Shown here piece by piece: positions 1-11,969 of a stretch of DNA of 47,674 bases. Under the pieces are notes generated by a model, which had not been told where the DNA came from, did no database searches, and saw nothing but the letters and a program-made list of their open reading frames with translations. This DNA comes from a bacterium. GTDB taxonomy: Bacteria > Bacillota > Bacilli > Lactobacillales > Streptococcaceae. Both the position numbers and the translations under genes were made by a program. The stretch is taken from the NCBI GenBank assembly GCA_905221095.1, contig CAJNBV010000012.1, positions 1-47,674 of the forward strand. Reading direction: 5' to 3'. The number at the start of each line of letters is the position of its first letter. Position 1 is the stretch's first letter.

Positions 1-1680
1 GACTCTGATGTCTGCTTAGATGCTGACTCGCTTGCTGAGTTGCTTGCTGAAGCTGACTCTGATGTCTGCTTAGATGCAGATTCACTTACTGAATTGCTTG
101 TTGAAGCTGACTCTGATGTCTGCTTAGATGCAGACTCACTTGCTGAGTTGCTTGTTGAAGCTGATTCTGAAGCTTGCTTAGATGCTGACTCACTTGCTGA
201 GTTGCTTGTTGATGCTGACTCTGAAGCTTGCTTAGATGCAGATTCACTTACTGAATTGCTTGTTGATGCTGACTCTGATGCTTGCTTAGATGCAGATTCA
301 CTTACTGAATTGCTTGTTGATGCTGACTCTGATGTCTGCTTAGATGCTGACTCACTTGCTGAGTTGCTTGTTGAAGCTGATTCTGAAGCTTGCTTAGATG
401 CAGATTCACTTACTGAATTGCTTGTTGAAGCTGATTCTGATGTCTGCTTAGATGCAGATTCACTTACTGAGTTGCTTGTTGAAGCTGATTCTGATGTCTG
501 CTTAGATGCTGACTCGCTTACTGAGTTGCTTGTTGAAGCTGATTCTGAAGCTTGCTTAGATGCTGATTCTGAAGCTTGCTTAGAGACTGACTCACTTGCT
601 GAGTTGCTTGCTGAAGCTGATTGTGAAGTAAACTTAGAAGCTGACTCACTTGCTGAGTTGCTTGCTGAAGCTGACTCTGATGTCTGCTTAGATGCTGACT
701 CGCTTGCTGAGTTGCTTGTTGAAGCTGACTCTGATGCTTGCTTAGATGCTGATTCGCTTACTGAGTTGCTTGCTGAAGCTGACTCTGATGTCTGCTTAGA
801 TGCTGACTCACTTACTGAGTTGCTTGTTGATGCTGATTCTGAAGCTTGCTTAGATGCTGACTCACTTACTGAATTGCTTGTTGAAGCTGACTCTGATGTC
901 TGCTTAGATGCAGATTCACTTACTGAGTTGCTTGTTGAAGCTGACTCTGATATCTGCTTAGATGCAGATTCACTTACTGAATTGCTTGTTGATGCTGATT
1001 CTGAAGCTTGCTTAGATGCTGACTCACTTACTGAGTTACTTGTTGAAGCTGATTCTGAAGCTTGCTTAGATGCTGACTCACTTGCTGAGTTGCTTGTTGA
1101 AGCTGACTCTGAAGCTTGCTTAGAGGCTGACTCACTTACTGAGTTGCTTGTTGAAGCTGACTCTGATGTCTGCTTAGATGCTGATTCACTTACTGAGTTG
1201 CTTGTTGAAGCTGACTCTGATGTCTGCTTAGATGCTGATTCACTTACTGAATTGCTTGTTGAAGCTGACTCTGATGTCTGTTTAGAAGCTGACTCGCTTA
1301 CTGAGTTGCTTGTTGAAGCTGATTCTGAAGCTTGCTTAGATGCTGACTCGCTTACTGAGTTGCTTGTTGAAGCTGACTCTGATGCTTGCTTAGATGCTGA
1401 TTCTGAAATCTGCTTAGAAACTGACTCACTTGTTGAGTTGCTTGCTGAAGCCGATTGTGAAGTAAACTTAGAAGCTGACTCACTTACTGAGTTACTTGTT
1501 GAAGCTGATTCTGAAGCTTGCTTAGATGCAGATTCACTTACTGAGTTGCTTGTTGATGCTGACTCTGAAACTTTGGTTGAAGCTGATGCACTTGCTGAGG
1601 TACTTGCTGAAGCTGATTGTGAGTATACAGCTGAAGCTGATTGGCTAACTGAAGCACTTGCAGACACTGATTTGTACTCA
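1..1680 (-). repeat. 54-bp serine-codon tandem repeats (SRR2)
   Basis: Degenerate tandem units with a 54-bp period (18 codons) fill this stretch; for example the same junction recurs at about 94 and 148. On the minus strand roughly every second codon is serine (TCA/TCT/AGC), alternating with E, A, K, Q, T or N, which is the O-glycosylated stalk of serine-rich-repeat proteins. Units differ by single substitutions and some are shortened (for example near 540-600 and 1380-1440), so the array has changed by recombination. The array continues off the left edge. Confidence 0.92.
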
Positions 1681-4600
1681 ACGTCTGATACAGTTGGTTT
1701 CACTGTATTTTGCGTACCATCTTTATAAGTAATGGTTACAGTACCATCTGGGGCAATCGTATAACCAGCATCTCCTGCTTTAACACGATTTGCAACTTCA
1801 GGGTTCGCCGCTTTCACCGCAGCAATGACAGCTTTCTTATCATCTTCTGTCAAGGCAGTCGCATTGCTTACTTGAACAGTCGAAGGTGTCACTCCAGGGT
1901 ATTTATCTTTCAATTGACCTTGGGCAACCAAAAATACTGGTGTTTCAGTCTCATTTTCGCTCCAATCCTTCGAACGGAAAGTACGAGACCAAACGTTGCT
2001 AGAAGACCATCTTTCATTTTCATTAAACTTACCAGTAATTTCACGCGTCGCTGGATTATCTTCTGTTGCTACAGTTGGAGTTGCTGTGATATTGTTAGCA
2101 GCCCCACCCGAAGTCTTGTTCGATGACAAGAAGTTTGATTGACCAGTTTTACCATCAAAAAGTTCAAGATTTCGGATCTTACCGCTGTTATCTGTAGAAG
2201 TTACTACTACGCGGTATTCATCCCCTGCGAAGATTTCATAACCTTCTGGTCGACCTTCACGGACAACTTTCTTAGGTGCGTCTTCCCACTCACCCGCTGC
2301 ATTTTTAATTTGAACTTTGTATTCAACATTAGGCGCTTCTTCTTCTTTCGTGATTCTACCACGACCTGTTTCTGAAGTCAGTCTATCAGTTGTGTTAGTT
2401 CCTGCTGGAACAGATTGAACCGCAGTTACTTGGGCATCTTTAGGAAGCAAACCATTATTGCTTGCGTAAGCACGTTCTAAATCTTCAGGAGTGAATGTTA
2501 CACTTGTCTCACCTTGTGGAACGTCCTTAGTAAAGGTTTGAGTACCTACTGTCAAGGTTACTGTTGCACCTGGATGAACTTCACTTACTGTAATATTTTC
2601 ATTTGGAAGTCCACCACGACGAGTTAAATCATCTACGACTGGTGTCTTCAAGGAAACAGCGAGATCCGTAATCGGAATTGTACGGCTTGTTGTATCCTTA
2701 TAAGTGATTGTCGCTAAACCATTTTCAAACGCAATATCCTGAATACGGTTTGTTTCCACTGCGCCGTGCGCAGTTTCAATTGCTGTTCTAAGCGTCGTTT
2801 TCTCTGTATCACTAAGGTGTTCTGTATCTGAAACTTTAAGCAAACGTTCTGGATTTAGGTTAGCATTCTTTTCACTCAAACGTCCTTGTTTAATACGGAA
2901 TGTTGCACCTTCTCCTGAACGGTTACCCGCTTTATCTTCTGCTGTAACTGAACGAGTTACTGCGTTTCCGTCCGCATACGCGAGATCCGCATTAATAGTT
3001 CCTTCGTTTGTTACAGTCGCTGGAGTGTCTTCTGTTGCAGTTGTAGCTCCAGTAATCTTATTAGCTGATGTTGTTCCAAAGGAATCATGGAAGAGATTTG
3101 AAGTTTCTGAAGCAGAAGTTTTCCCTTGACGGACAGCGCTTGAGACAACCTTACCACTGTTATCTGTAAATTTAGTTTCAAACTGAAGTTTATCACCAGC
3201 ATAGAAGATATAAGTTGGCAAGCCTTGGTCAGTTGTTGTTGGAGTATCTTTCCATGTTTTGCTAGCTTCGTCGTATACCTTAACAGTGTTGCTCTTAACG
3301 CGAGGTGGCGTTGTTTCAGGAGTGATACGTGCAGTTGCATCATCTGATACCAATGGTTCCAAAGCATTTCCATTTGCTGGATTTGGCTTATTCACCGTCT
3401 GGTTAACTGTTACATCTCCATCCCTCGGAAGAAGGCCGTCATTAGCTGCATATACTTTGGCTAGGTCTTCTTTAGTGAAGGTAACTGTTCCATCTTGGCC
3501 AGCTTGTTTCGGAGCTAGTTCTACTCCAGCGACCGTCATTTTGACTGTTGCGCCAGGAAGGGCATTCTCAACCGTGATAGCTTGGTCTGATAGACCACCT
3601 TTTTCTGTCACTGTATCTGCCTTCACAGTCGGAGCTAGTGGTCTAACCTTAACAAGGACAGTTCTTTCGTCTGACGCTGCTCTCCAACCAGATTCTTGAG
3701 GCAAGGTAATATTGACACGGTGAGTACTAATTTTTGGCTCAGAAACGGTCGTGGCATCTGGTCGTTCACCGTTTCTCCACGCATAGGTCGTACCTTCTGG
3801 GGCTGCATTTGATGTTGCTGTTGGTTTCAAGGCCTCACCTGGCGAATTGATAACCGTATTTAACGGTGTCAAGTCACCAACCGTTGTCACCAAAGTTTCT
3901 TTCGGTTCAAAATCATAAACCGTATAGTTTATGTTTGTTGTAGTCGTTAGAGCTGGATTTGATGTTGATGCTGTACCAAAACGGCCATTTGCAAATTGAG
4001 CTGTAACCGTATAGTCTGTTCTGTGAGGAGTTTGGCTGTTCCAAACCGCACTGAAGTTTTGGCTGTTGCCAACTACTTTCTCTTCGCCATCGTTATTCAA
4101 ACGGTAGCGATAAGTCCAGTTCACAGTTCCTTGAGATTGACGTCTGAGGTCATCCACATTGGTGTAATCCGTAATCAGACCACCAACAACATTTTTATTT
4201 ACAAAGGCGTTAAAGACACCTGTCTTACCATTTACTGTCTTAGCTTCTAGTTTTGGATAAACTTGGTAATTGTAATCAACGTCCTCTTTAGAACCATCTG
4301 AATAAACCACCTCGATCTTAGCAGCTTTATTACCAGCAGTCGAAACATCTGGTGTTGATCCCTGTTTCCATCTTACGGTAGCTGTTTGAGGATAGTTACC
4401 TGTAAGGAAATCTCTAGGATCTTGATTTGCTAAGTCTGTCTCACCTTGAACAGCATAGAATTTACCAGCATTTGTTGCAGTATCGATATTTTTCGCAGTC
4501 GGTGCATATTTATCCGCCTGACTTTGAACACGGATATTAATATTCTTTGTAGCCGGATTATTTTTCTTATCTAATGCTGTAATAGTAGTAGTAGTAGTAC

Positions 4601-7600
4601 CAGGAGTTGTTGGTGTTCCTACAATCTTACCATTTTCAAAGCGCAATCCTGCTGGAAGTCGATTGAGGGTAACTCCTCCCTCTTTTACCCCTACTCCTGC
4701 ATCCGTTACTGTGATTGGGATATCTGTTTCAGAGATTGGCTCTCCTGCAGTAATGACCGCATCGTTCGCTGTGATTACTGGTGGCGTAGTATCTACGGTT
4801 ACTGCACGAATGGTATCCGTATTACTATCAACTCCATCAGCAGTTCGAACCTTAGAAATGATGTCTGTGTTATCCTTGACTGCACGGTCTGGCAAGGTAA
4901 TGACACCAGTATTCGGATTTACAGTTACCCCTGCAGGTGCATTTGGAATAGACCATCTACCATTATTTTTCTGAGCGGTAATCGTTTTTGGAGTTGTTTG
5001 TCCTTCAGGTGTATAGGTAACAGAAAATTGGTTTACGTTATCCTCTTGTTTCGGAGTTACTGTAACGTCTCCGTTTGAGCTATTGACCGTACCATTTGGT
5101 GTACTTGGTTGTACTTTTACAACGACAACTTGCTCTTTATCAGTTGCAAATGTTGTACGTGTTTCACTGTTATTATTTTTTGTATCTGTTGGGAATTCAG
5201 CTTTGGCATAACGAGTGTATTTACCAGGTACTGTGAAAGTTTCTCCTTGTGCAGAAGTTCTATTAGTATCATTCTTAGTCCAGACAAAGTTCATACCTGT
5301 TGGGAAGAAACTATCATCACTGACCTGTCCATTAGCATCTGTCGATGCTAGGTACTGGTGGGCGTCTCCTAGTGATTGATTCAAGGCACGCGACATCTCA
5401 TTGTTGTCAGGAAGGTTTTTCTTGACGACATCAACCACACGATACTTCATGTAGTAGGTAACATCGTTACTTCCATCAGACGCATGAATCTTAGCTGTAT
5501 GCACACCGAGAGTCTGATTATCAGCGACAACACCTGAAAACTGACGATTTGCGTATTTATTTGACTCTGTCTTACCTGTTTGTGCTGTAAAGTTAGATGC
5601 TGTCACACCTGAAGGAAGATTCTCTATACGAAGACTTGTTACCTTACCAGAGTTATCCCAAGCTTTCAGCATTGGGTTGAAGTTAGAACCGCGGTAGACA
5701 GTAAAGAGTGGGTTTGCTGGTTCTGTTGTCGGCAAGTCGCGACCTTGAAGTTGAACTTTTGGCGCTACATTATCACGCACGTTAAAGTTAACTGGCACTT
5801 CATCTGTTGAACCATCTGGGTAAGTAACAACAACTGTACGTCTCAACGTTCCATCTGTTACGGTTGTTGATTCACCTTGTTTCCAAGCGTAAGTTGTTGT
5901 CGTTCCAGCTGTAGTACCTTTGGTTGGTAGAGTATTTTTGTTTGAAATATAAGTTTCAGGACTTGCAAAACTTGTTACTGTACCATTGGCAGGTAGGTCA
6001 ATTGTTGGAGTAGTCGCTGTCGGAGTATACTTATCAGACTGCTTACGAACTTCAATCTGGATGTTTGCATTATTTGTAGTAGCATTGTTTCCATCGTTAT
6101 TTGTTAAGTTCGATTGATCATATCCACTAATATAACGATTCCACATATTTTTTGTTACATCGTTATCATTAATTGCCTGATTCTTGCTGACTTGACCTGC
6201 AATATTTACCTTATATGGACTAGAAGCTGTTGCATTATTTGCTTGTCCTAGCTTATTGGTCTTATTTGTAAAGGCAATATTGGTTCCTGTTCCAGTAATA
6301 TTTGCGCCATCTGCTGCAAAAGCAGAGTCAGGGACAGCTGCATTCGCATTCGGATTAACCTTAATCTTATTCAACTTACCGCTGTTATCCGTCAAGTTGA
6401 CATCGACATCAAAGGCTTCTTCACGGTAAACGATAATCTTACGACCTTCTACCGTTGCACCTTTATTGACTGTGATGTCTGTGATAGTTGGTGCAGTGTT
6501 ATCGATATTACGGGCGATGATTTGGTTACTCTTATCAGACTCTACGTAGTTCTTAGTGATGTTGTCTTTCTTATCTACATACTCCGGTTGGTTTTCAACT
6601 TTAGTGACTGCTCGGAATTGATCCTGTGTCTGCAAAGCAACATTTGAGAATGTGGCTACCCCGTTCTGGTCTGCTGTAGCAGTTGCTAATGGTGTACCGT
6701 TTTTCTCAAGAACAACCGTCTTACCAGGTGCTGCGTTTTCAACACGAATATCCTGACGATTCACGCCATCTACTAAGTTGGTTGCAATAGTTGGTGTTTT
6801 CGGTTTAACAACAAAGCGAATCGGAGTATCTGTTGATGTATTATCATCCAAGAAAGTACGATGAATATTGTAATCAAAGACCCCTGGTGTGCGACCAATT
6901 TGTTTTGCATCTACTGTAGTGCCAGTTGTTTTGTCTTTGTATTCATATCGAACACGGTCACTACCATTGCTATCACGTGGTCCTTTAGCATTTGAATAAG
7001 AACCTGTTCCTACGATGGCAGTGTATTGGTTAGGATCGGCATAACCCTTGCTAGAGTCCCCGTTTTCTCCCCAAGCTTTGAAACCAGCTGCAGCAAAGCT
7101 ATTGTAGCTATATGGTGCTTCTACTTGTTTAACAAACTGAGTTTGACCACCAATAACTTCAATTGGGTAGGCTTGCGCATTTGACAAACCAAGTGGGTTC
7201 GTATGAACCTCAGCTACAGAGAATGTCGTATCTCGTGAACCAGAACCGAAGAGCAACTTCATGTTCTTCAAGTCACCATTGCTTGTTCCTGACTTGACAG
7301 CTGTGGTAAAGCGAGTGACATGGACGCTGTTCTGACTTCCCCCGATAGTGGCTGTTTGCCAGATCGTTCTTTCTTCATTTTTATGAACGATAGCTGCATC
7401 AATTTTTTGCCAAATCGGTTTCTTCCATTGGTCATTGTTATCTGACAAACTCTTCAAGAGGTTGTAGTCTTCATCCGGGTTATTTAAAGAAACTAGACCT
7501 TGACTTGAACGTTTAAAACGGTCAATACTTGTAGTCTCTGGTGAGCTCTTTTCATAAGTGTTGTAACGATTTGGTAGTTTATCGCTGTTTCCATTTTCAA

Positions 7601-9053
7601 TAGGAAGATTTGCGAAGTCAATCGCCGGACGTCCTGTAGCACCTGTGATGGTATCGTTATAAGAAGCCGTTGAGATTTCTGTTGGCATCTCAAGCTGATC
7701 AGGAACTTGCATCCATTTGATCATCGTTGTATAACCACGGTTGGCTAAAGGATTCTGAATAAGTGTCCAAGTGATGGATGTAATTTTCCCTTTGCTATCG
7801 TAATTTGGAACACCACGAACTGCAGTATGGTCTTTCAAGTGGTTGGCAGCAGAGCTATTTTCACCGGATACAAAGTAGTTAATGCTTTCACCGTTTGGTC
7901 GAGTCTCAAAATCCTCACCAACCCTACGTTCACCACGCTGTGTATTACGCGCACGGAACTGCACGCCTGAAGCCATCTGTTTGCCATTGAGGTCGCTACG
8001 TTTTCCGTTATTGGCACGGAGAACAGCATTCACAATTGAGTTTTGTGCAGATGTCGCCTGCTTGATAACCTCTGTAAGATCAGCATTTGGATTTTTAAGA
8101 GCTTCTTCGATTGCAGTTACAGCATCATTAACTTTAGCAACGGCTACATCCGTATTTGGCAGACCAACAGACTTGGCTAGATATTCTCCCATAGTGGCAG
8201 AAATCTTAGATAGTTTTTTACGATCTTCTTGAGCCTTTTTAGTTACGGTTGCATTTGCTGATGCTGCTACAGCTACATCTGTCGTTGCCGTCGTCAAGCT
8301 GTTTTCCACAGATGCAGGAGCATTCAAGCTTTCCCCGATGTGGGCGATAGCACTCAAATTACGATTGATTGTATTGGTAAGAGCTGCATCTACAGACGGC
8401 TCTTCCTTACGAGTAGAAGCCGCACGATCCGCAACAGTCTCTGAAGAAGCAGTCGCTACAGACTCTGAAGTCGCAGGTTTGCTTGATTCTGAAGTTGCTG
8501 CTGATTGGCTAACTGAATCGCTAAGTGAAGCCGATAGACTTTGAGATTGACTCACGCTTTCTGACAGGCTTTGAGATTGGCTAGCACTTTCAGAGAGACT
8601 TTGAGATTGAGTAGTAGAGTCTGACTCAGTATTTGAACTTGACTGACTGATAGAGTCTGACTGACTAGCAAGATTCCCTTCTTCTTTAGTCTCTTTTACT
8701 TTACCTAAGACTGCTGAATCTTGCAATGCAAGTGGTTTTTCTCCTCCCACTTCTTTTTCAACAGTTACATTCTCATTTGCATACACATGTCCTTGAGTAG
8801 CCATAGCTCCCCCAAGTACCGTTCCTGCCGCGGCTATCCCTTTCAGGATATCTAACCCAGTCAGTGTATTTGCTGATTGCTCTTCGATTACTTCAGTTGT
8901 TACCTGAGCAGCGTCTACACCACCACGCAAGACTTTAAAGAGTCCAAATTGAGAGGTCGAGGCACGCAACCAATGCTTACCTGACTTGATCAACTTAAAA
9001 CGGGTCACACGATCCGTCTCTCTATATTCACCTTCTTGGCGTCTAAAAAACAT
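1..9053 (-). CDS. Giant serine-rich-repeat adhesin, 3' end beyond window
   Basis: The minus strand is open from an ATG at 9053 to the left edge, about 3017 codons, with no stop in the window; the frame checked at both ends is the same. The RBS is AAAGGAA. Residues 20-28 (KLIKSGKHW) fit the KxYKxGKxW signal of substrates of the accessory SecA2/SecY2 system, followed by a Gly/Ala-rich hydrophobic stretch and probable cleavage after VYA near residue 90. Residues ~125-180 are a short Ser-rich segment ([12 protein letters not shown] type). Residues ~240-2440 form a large non-repeat region of Ig-like/Rib-like modules with recurring DNSGK, YPDGS and VTVNP-like motifs. From ~2458 (DNA 1-1680) a serine-repeat tract of 18-residue units such as [18 protein letters not shown] begins. 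This is the GspB/SraP/PsrP family architecture: a glycosylated, wall-anchored adhesin. The LPXTG anchor and any secA2/gtf genes would lie left of the window. The ligand cannot be told. Confidence 0.93.
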   Translation of the reverse strand, partial: MFFRRQEGEYRETDRVTRFKLIKSGKHWLRASTSQFGLFKVLRGGVDAAQVTTEVIEEQSANTLTGLDILKGIAAAGTVLGGAMATQGHVYANENVTVEKEVGGEKPLALQDSAVLGKVKETKEEGNLASQSDSISQSSSNTESDSTTQSQSLSESASQSQSLSESVSQSQSLSASLSDSVSQSAATSESSKPATSESVATASSETVADRAASTRKEEPSVDAALTNTINRNLSAIAHIGESLNAPASVENSLTTATTDVAVAASANATVTKKAQEDRKKLSKISATMGEYLAKSVGLPNTDVAVAKVNDAVTAIEEALKNPNADLTEVIKQATSAQNSIVNAVLRANNGKRSDLNGKQMASGVQFRARNTQRGERRVGEDFETRPNGESINYFVSGENSSAANHLKDHTAVRGVPNYDSKGKITSITWTLIQNPLANRGYTTMIKWMQVPDQLEMPTEISTASYNDTITGATGRPAIDFANLPIENGNSDKLPNRYNTYEKSSPETTSIDRFKRSSQGLVSLNNPDEDYNLLKSLSDNNDQWKKPIWQKIDAAIVHKNEERTIWQTATIGGSQNSVHVTRFTTAVKSGTSNGDLKNMKLLFGSGSRDTTFSVAEVHTNPLGLSNAQAYPIEVIGGQTQFVKQVEAPYSYNSFAAAGFKAWGENGDSSKGYADPNQYTAIVGTGSYSNAKGPRDSNGSDRVRYEYKDKTTGTTVDAKQIGRTPGVFDYNIHRTFLDDNTSTDTPIRFVVKPKTPTIATNLVDGVNRQDIRVENAAPGKTVVLEKNGTPLATATADQNGVATFSNVALQTQDQFRAVTKVENQPEYVDKKDNITKNYVESDKSNQIIARNIDNTAPTITDITVNKGATVEGRKIIVYREEAFDVDVNLTDNSGKLNKIKVNPNANAAVPDSAFAADGANITGTGTNIAFTNKTNKLGQANNATASSPYKVNIAGQVSKNQAINDNDVTKNMWNRYISGYDQSNLTNNDGNNATTNNANIQIEVRKQSDKYTPTATTPTIDLPANGTVTSFASPETYISNKNTLPTKGTTAGTTTTYAWKQGESTTVTDGTLRRTVVVTYPDGSTDEVPVNFNVRDNVAPKVQLQGRDLPTTEPANPLFTVYRGSNFNPMLKAWDNSGKVTSLRIENLPSGVTASNFTAQTGKTESNKYANRQFSGVVADNQTLGVHTAKIHASDGSNDVTYYMKYRVVDVVKKNLPDNNEMSRALNQSLGDAHQYLASTDANGQVSDDSFFPTGMNFVWTKNDTNRTSAQGETFTVPGKYTRYAKAEFPTDTKNNNSETRTTFATDKEQVVVVKVQPSTPNGTVNSSNGDVTVTPKQEDNVNQFSVTYTPEGQTTPKTITAQKNNGRWSIPNAPAGVTVNPNTGVITLPDRAVKDNTDIISKVRTADGVDSNTDTIRAVTVDTTPPVITANDAVITAGEPISETDIPITVTDAGVGVKEGGVTLNRLPAGLRFENGKIVGTPTTPGTTTTTITALDKKNNPATKNINIRVQSQADKYAPTAKNIDTATNAGKFYAVQGETDLANQDPRDFLTGNYPQTATVRWKQGSTPDVSTAGNKAAKIEVVYSDGSKEDVDYNYQVYPKLEAKTVNGKTGVFNAFVNKNVVGGLITDYTNVDDLRRQSQGTVNWTYRYRLNNDGEEKVVGNSQNFSAVWNSQTPHRTDYTVTAQFANGRFGTASTSNPALTTTTNINYTVYDFEPKETLVTTVGDLTPLNTVINSPGEALKPTATSNAAPEGTTYAWRNGERPDATTVSEPKISTHRVNITLPQESGWRAASDERTVLVKVRPLAPTVKADTVTEKGGLSDQAITVENALPGATVKMTVAGVELAPKQAGQDGTVTFTKEDLAKVYAANDGLLPRDGDVTVNQTVNKPNPANGNALEPLVSDDATARITPETTPPRVKSNTVKVYDEASKTWKDTPTTTDQGLPTYIFYAGDKLQFETKFTDNSGKVVSSAVRQGKTSASETSNLFHDSFGTTSANKITGATTATEDTPATVTNEGTINADLAYADGNAVTRSVTAEDKAGNRSGEGATFRIKQGRLSEKNANLNPERLLKVSDTEHLSDTEKTTLRTAIETAHGAVETNRIQDIAFENGLATITYKDTTSRTIPITDLAVSLKTPVVDDLTRRGGLPNENITVSEVHPGATVTLTVGTQTFTKDVPQGETSVTFTPEDLERAYASNNGLLPKDAQVTAVQSVPAGTNTTDRLTSETGRGRITKEEEAPNVEYKVQIKNAAGEWEDAPKKVVREGRPEGYEIFAGDEYRVVVTSTDNSGKIRNLELFDGKTGQSNFLSSNKTSGGAANNITATPTVATEDNPATREITGKFNENERWSSSNVWSRTFRSKDWSENETETPVFLVAQGQLKDKYPGVTPSTVQVSNATALTEDDKKAVIAAVKAANPEVANRVKAGDAGYTIAPDGTVTITYKDGTQNTVKPTVSDVEYKSVSASASVSQSASAVYSQSASASTSASASASTKVSESASTSNSVSESASKQASESASTSNSVSESASKFTSQSASASNSTSESVSKQISESASKQASESASTSNSVSESASKQASESASTSNSVSESASKQTSESASTSNSVSESASKQTSESASTSNSVSESASKQTSESASTSNSVSESASKQASESASTSNSASESASKQASESASTSNSVSESASKQASESASTSNSVSESASKQISESASTSNSVSESASKQTSESASTSNSVSESASKQASESASTSNSVSESASKQTSESASASNSVSESASKQASESASTSNSASESASKQTSESASASNSASESASKFTSQSASASNSASESVSKQASESASKQASESASTSNSVSESASKQTSESASTSNSVSESASKQTSESASTSNSVSESASKQASESASTSNSASESASKQTSESASTSNSVSESASKQASESASTSNSVSESASKQASESASTSNSASESASKQASESASTSNSASESASKQTSESASTSNSVSESASKQTSESASASNSASESASKQTSE

Positions 9054-9112
9054 TTTTTTAGATTCCTTTCCTTTTGTTTTTATGTGTATTTGTCAATAAA
9101 ATACCAATATAC

Positions 9113-9141
9113 ATTATACACTTTAGTTTCAAGTTTTTCAA
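9113..9141 (-). promoter_or_regulatory. Promoter of the serine-rich-repeat adhesin
   Basis: On the minus strand a -35 box TTGAAA (9136-9141) and a -10 box TATAAT (9113-9118) are separated by exactly 17 bp. The expected start is near 9105, giving a 5' UTR of about 50 nt that ends in the RBS AAAGGAA before the ATG at 9053. No operator is obvious around it. The sequence further upstream (9142-9540) is very AT-rich with long A and C runs and holds no gene. Confidence 0.75.
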
Positions 9142-9537
9142 TAACTTCAAAAACATTTTTACCTAAAAAAAAAAAAGTATTTTTTGGTGAAATTATATGC
9201 AAACGATGTCACTTTTTATAAATATTAGTAAAATGTGTACTCTAGTCTAGTTTATAGGAATATGAAGCAAAATTAAAGCGTTTTTATGTCTCTAAATTAA
9301 GAAATATTAAATTTTTGTTACGAGAGTTCAAAGTAAATTCATTCAATTTCTTTGACCAATTTAAAGAGTGTTTTTCTTGGTATTTTAAATGTATTGATAT
9401 ATTACATTTTATAATGTGTTCTTTTCAAAAAAATAATAGTATTTTTTAATAGTTATGTAACCCCCCCAAAAAAAATTTTCAAACACTTTAAGTCTGTCAT
9501 TTGTAAAGCTTATTTGGAGAGAAAAATCTATTTACCA

Positions 9538-9588
9538 TTGATTGCGTACCCCTATGTTTTCTATAATGATAGATAGATAGATGATTCT
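9538..9588 (+). promoter_or_regulatory. Possible orphan plus-strand promoter and GATA repeat
   Basis: TTGATT (9538-9543) and TATAAT (9562-9567) are 18 bp apart on the plus strand, followed at once by a short GATA tetranucleotide run. No convincing gene lies downstream: an 82-codon reading frame from 9613 runs through the BOX element and looks fortuitous. It may be a relic, or drive a short noncoding transcript. Confidence 0.3.
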
Positions 9589-9638
9589 ACAAACTCAACA
9601 GACTAGCCCTCTATGACATGCCGATCATTGTTCGATGA

Positions 9639-9754
9639 TAATACTCTTCGGAAATCTCTTCAAACCACGTCAGCTTCATCCACAATCTCAAAACAGTGTT
9701 TTGAGCAGCCTGTGGCTAGCTTCCTAGTTTGCTCTTTGATTTTCATTGAGTATA
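9639..9754 (+). repeat. Degenerate BOX element (boxA-boxC, boxB mostly lost)
   Basis: The sequence starts with the boxA-like ATACTCTTCGGAAATCTC at 9641, keeps CAAACCACGTCAGCTTC, then jumps to ATCCACAATCTCAAAACAG and on to a full boxC ending TTTCATTGAGTATA. Compared with the complete copy at 27344-27497, about 35-40 bp of the middle (end of boxA and most of boxB) are missing. BOX elements are short non-autonomous repeats of S. pneumoniae and relatives. Confidence 0.85.
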
Positions 9755-9792
9755 AACTAGCCAGACAGGCGACTAGACCTACTAACTCTTAC

Positions 9793-9830
9793 AAAAAAGC
9801 CCACGAATCGATAACATTCGCAGGATTTTC
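9793..9830 (-). terminator. Hairpin with T-run, first of two similar copies
   Basis: Read on the minus strand, the arms built on CAGGAUUUUC... and ...GGGCUUUUUUGU flank an AT-rich loop and end in a T-run. Pairing is imperfect. It closely resembles the hairpin at 9917-9956 and may be a second stop for transcripts coming from prfC. Confidence 0.5.
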
Positions 9831-9916
9831 TTACATAGGAGATTTGGATAAAGCACTATAGTAGTTACTGATCCAAGACCAAAACACCGAGCTTGGTAAC
9901 TTCCTATTTGCCATAA

Positions 9917-9956
9917 CAAAAAAGCCCAAGAATTGATATCATTCCTGGACTTTTCT
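9917..9956 (-). terminator. Rho-independent terminator downstream of prfC
   Basis: On the minus strand AAAAGUCCAGGAAU pairs along its whole length (two G-U pairs) with AUUCUUGGGCUUUU, around the short loop GAUAUCA and followed by more U residues. It is the first strong terminator after the prfC stop, about 300 bp away, so the prfC transcript probably carries a long 3' tail. Confidence 0.7.
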
Positions 9957-9959
9957 TAT

Positions 9960-10262
9960 TAATGGCGTGTAGATAAAATTACACAGTGCTTACCCATCTA
10001 CACAAAGTTAGTAAAGCAGGTCGCTAGACAGCTTTCTAATCGTTACGACGGAAAGTTTTACGAAGCGATAGCATTTGCGGACCCTGCCTAGTAAAGCCTT
10101 TAGGTAATCCGCCATAGCGGTTACCGGTTGTTAGATTACGACACGGAGTTTGGCAAATCGATTCCATTTGTAAAACGTAGTTAGTGAGGCAGTTAGCTAG
10201 TTCGCCAAATAGCGACTAGCGTCCAACAATTAGGAACTTTAGTTCCAATTGTTGGTACTGAG
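9960..10262. other. Noncoding, structured stretch between prfC and its terminator
   Basis: No reading frame here is credible. The stretch holds several palindromes: a 14-bp stem with one bulge at 10223-10255 (arms CCAACAATT and AATTGTTGG) right after the prfC stop, and a hairpin at 10102-10124 (GGTAATCCGCCATAGCGGTTACC with a bulge, arms GGTAA/TTACC). Two diverged half-copies of one pattern can be seen, around 10038-10080 and 10130-10175 (both with TTACGAC, then GGA.AGTTT and CATTTG). It may be a decayed intergenic repeat, possibly of the SPRITE type, or a 3' UTR; I could not match it to a family. Confidence 0.4.
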
Positions 10263-11807
10263 TTACATCTTTTCTTCCAATTCTACATCTGGATACTTGT
10301 CCGCAAACCAGCGGAGAGCAAAGTCATTTTCAAAGAGGAAGACTGGCTGGTCAAAACGGTCTTTAGCCAAGATATTTCGGCTTGATGACATCCGTTCATC
10401 CAAGTCCTCAGACTTGATCCAACGAACGGTCTTTTTCCCCATTGGACTCATGACCACTTCTGCGTTGTACTCGCCTTCCATACGGTGCTTAAAGACTTCA
10501 AACTGAAGTTGACCGACAGCGCCTAGCATGTACTCGCCTGTCTGGTAATTCTTATAAAGCTGAATGGCTCCTTCTTGCACCAATTGCTCAATCCCCTTGT
10601 GGAAGGATTTTTGCTTCATGACGTTCTTAGCAGAAACTTTCATGAAAATTTCAGGAGTAAAGGTTGGCAGGGGTTCAAATTCAAACTTGTTTTTTCCAAC
10701 CGTCAAGGTATCCCCAACTTGATAAGTACCGGTATCGTAAACCCCTATGATATCACCTGCCACGGCATTGGTTACATTCTCACGACTTTCAGCCATAAAC
10801 TGAGTCACATTCGACAGTTTAGCACCCTTACCAGTACGAGGCAGATTGACACTCATACTACGCTCAAATTCACCTGATACGATACGGACAAAGGCGATAC
10901 GGTCACGGTGACGAGGGTCCATGTTGGCCTGGATTTTAAAGACAAATCCTGAGAAATCCTTGTCATACGGATCCACAATTTCACCGTCCGTTTTCTTGTG
11001 TCCATGTGGTTCTGGAGCAAACTTAAGGAAAGTCTCAAGGAAGGTCTGCACACCAAAGTTAGTAAGGGCTGAACCAAAGAAGACTGGTGTCAATTCTCCA
11101 GCAAGGATTGCTTCCTCTGAAAACTCATTCCCAGCTTCATTTAAAAGCTCAATATCATCTTTAACTTGCTCGTAGAAAGGATTGCTACCAAAGAGTTTGT
11201 CTCCATCTTCTAGACTAGCAAAACGCTCATCCCCCTTGTAAAGTTCCAAGCGTTGGTTATAGAGGTCATATAAGCCCTCAAAGGCTTTCCCCATCCCGAT
11301 TGGCCAGTTCATCGGATAGCTCGCAATGCCCAAGACTTCTTCTAATTCTTGCAAGAGGTCCAGTGGCTCACGACCATCACGGTCTAGCTTGTTCATAAAG
11401 GTAAAGACTGGAATGCCACGGTGTTTCACAACCTCAAACAATTTCTTGGTTTGAGCCTCGATACCCTTGGCAGAGTCCACGACCATAACCGCAGCATCCA
11501 CCGCCATCAAGGTACGATAGGTATCTTCTGAGAAATCCTCATGCCCTGGGGTGTCGAGGATATTGACACGCTTGCCATCGTAGTCAAACTGCATAACAGA
11601 TGAAGTAACGGAAATCCCACGCTGCTTCTCGATATCCATCCAGTCAGACTTGGCAAAAGTTCCTGTTTTCTTCCCTTTTACCGTACCAGCCTCACGAATC
11701 TCGCCCCCAAAGTAGAGCAACTGCTCAGTGATGGTTGTTTTCCCCGCGTCCGGGTGGGAGATGATGGCAAAGGTACGACGTTTCTTAATTTCTTCTTGAA
11801 TATTCAT
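10263..11807 (-). CDS. prfC: Peptide chain release factor 3
   Basis: This 514-residue GTPase removes RF1/RF2 from the ribosome after termination. The G1 P-loop is HPDAGKTT (residues 18-25). It is followed by G3 DTPGHEDF and G4 NKLD, then the EF-G-like domains; [24 protein letters not shown] near the C-terminus is typical of RF3. Length matches the family. It is monocistronic on the minus strand, divergent from gatCAB, with a near-consensus promoter at 11898-11926 and an 84-nt leader. In pneumococcus the same gene sits next to gatC, so the neighbourhood is ancestral. Confidence 0.97.
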   Translation of the reverse strand: MNIQEEIKKRRTFAIISHPDAGKTTITEQLLYFGGEIREAGTVKGKKTGTFAKSDWMDIEKQRGISVTSSVMQFDYDGKRVNILDTPGHEDFSEDTYRTLMAVDAAVMVVDSAKGIEAQTKKLFEVVKHRGIPVFTFMNKLDRDGREPLDLLQELEEVLGIASYPMNWPIGMGKAFEGLYDLYNQRLELYKGDERFASLEDGDKLFGSNPFYEQVKDDIELLNEAGNEFSEEAILAGELTPVFFGSALTNFGVQTFLETFLKFAPEPHGHKKTDGEIVDPYDKDFSGFVFKIQANMDPRHRDRIAFVRIVSGEFERSMSVNLPRTGKGAKLSNVTQFMAESRENVTNAVAGDIIGVYDTGTYQVGDTLTVGKNKFEFEPLPTFTPEIFMKVSAKNVMKQKSFHKGIEQLVQEGAIQLYKNYQTGEYMLGAVGQLQFEVFKHRMEGEYNAEVVMSPMGKKTVRWIKSEDLDERMSSSRNILAKDRFDQPVFLFENDFALRWFADKYPDVELEEKM

Positions 11808-11897
11808 AAGTTCTCTTTCTTTGATTCTCTATTTTTAGTTGGTTCAATAGCTAAGAATGATTTTTACATTGGATTTTACCATTCCTTTCAACACTCC

Positions 11898-11926
11898 ATT
11901 ATATCGGATTTTGCAATTTTTTTCAA
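11898..11926 (-). promoter_or_regulatory. Promoter of prfC
   Basis: On the minus strand TTGAAA (11921-11926) and TATAAT (11898-11903) stand 17 bp apart. The predicted start near 11891 leaves an 84-nt leader to the ATG at 11807. Confidence 0.8.
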
Positions 11927-11969
11927 TTTCTATTTTATGTCAGACACTGCTAAAGTAGAACAATTCCCC

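Noticed and set aside
1..1680. Repeat array as CRISPR
   Set aside because: The units are contiguous coding repeats without unique spacers; no cas genes are in the window.
40..1728. A 562-codon plus-strand reading frame with [15 protein letters not shown] repeats
   Set aside because: It is the mirror of the serine-codon repeats of the minus-strand adhesin; it is open only because the repeats contain no stop in that frame, and it has no RBS or signal.
9613..9861. 82-codon frame
   Set aside because: It runs through the BOX element and a terminator hairpin, with no RBS and no recognisable protein.
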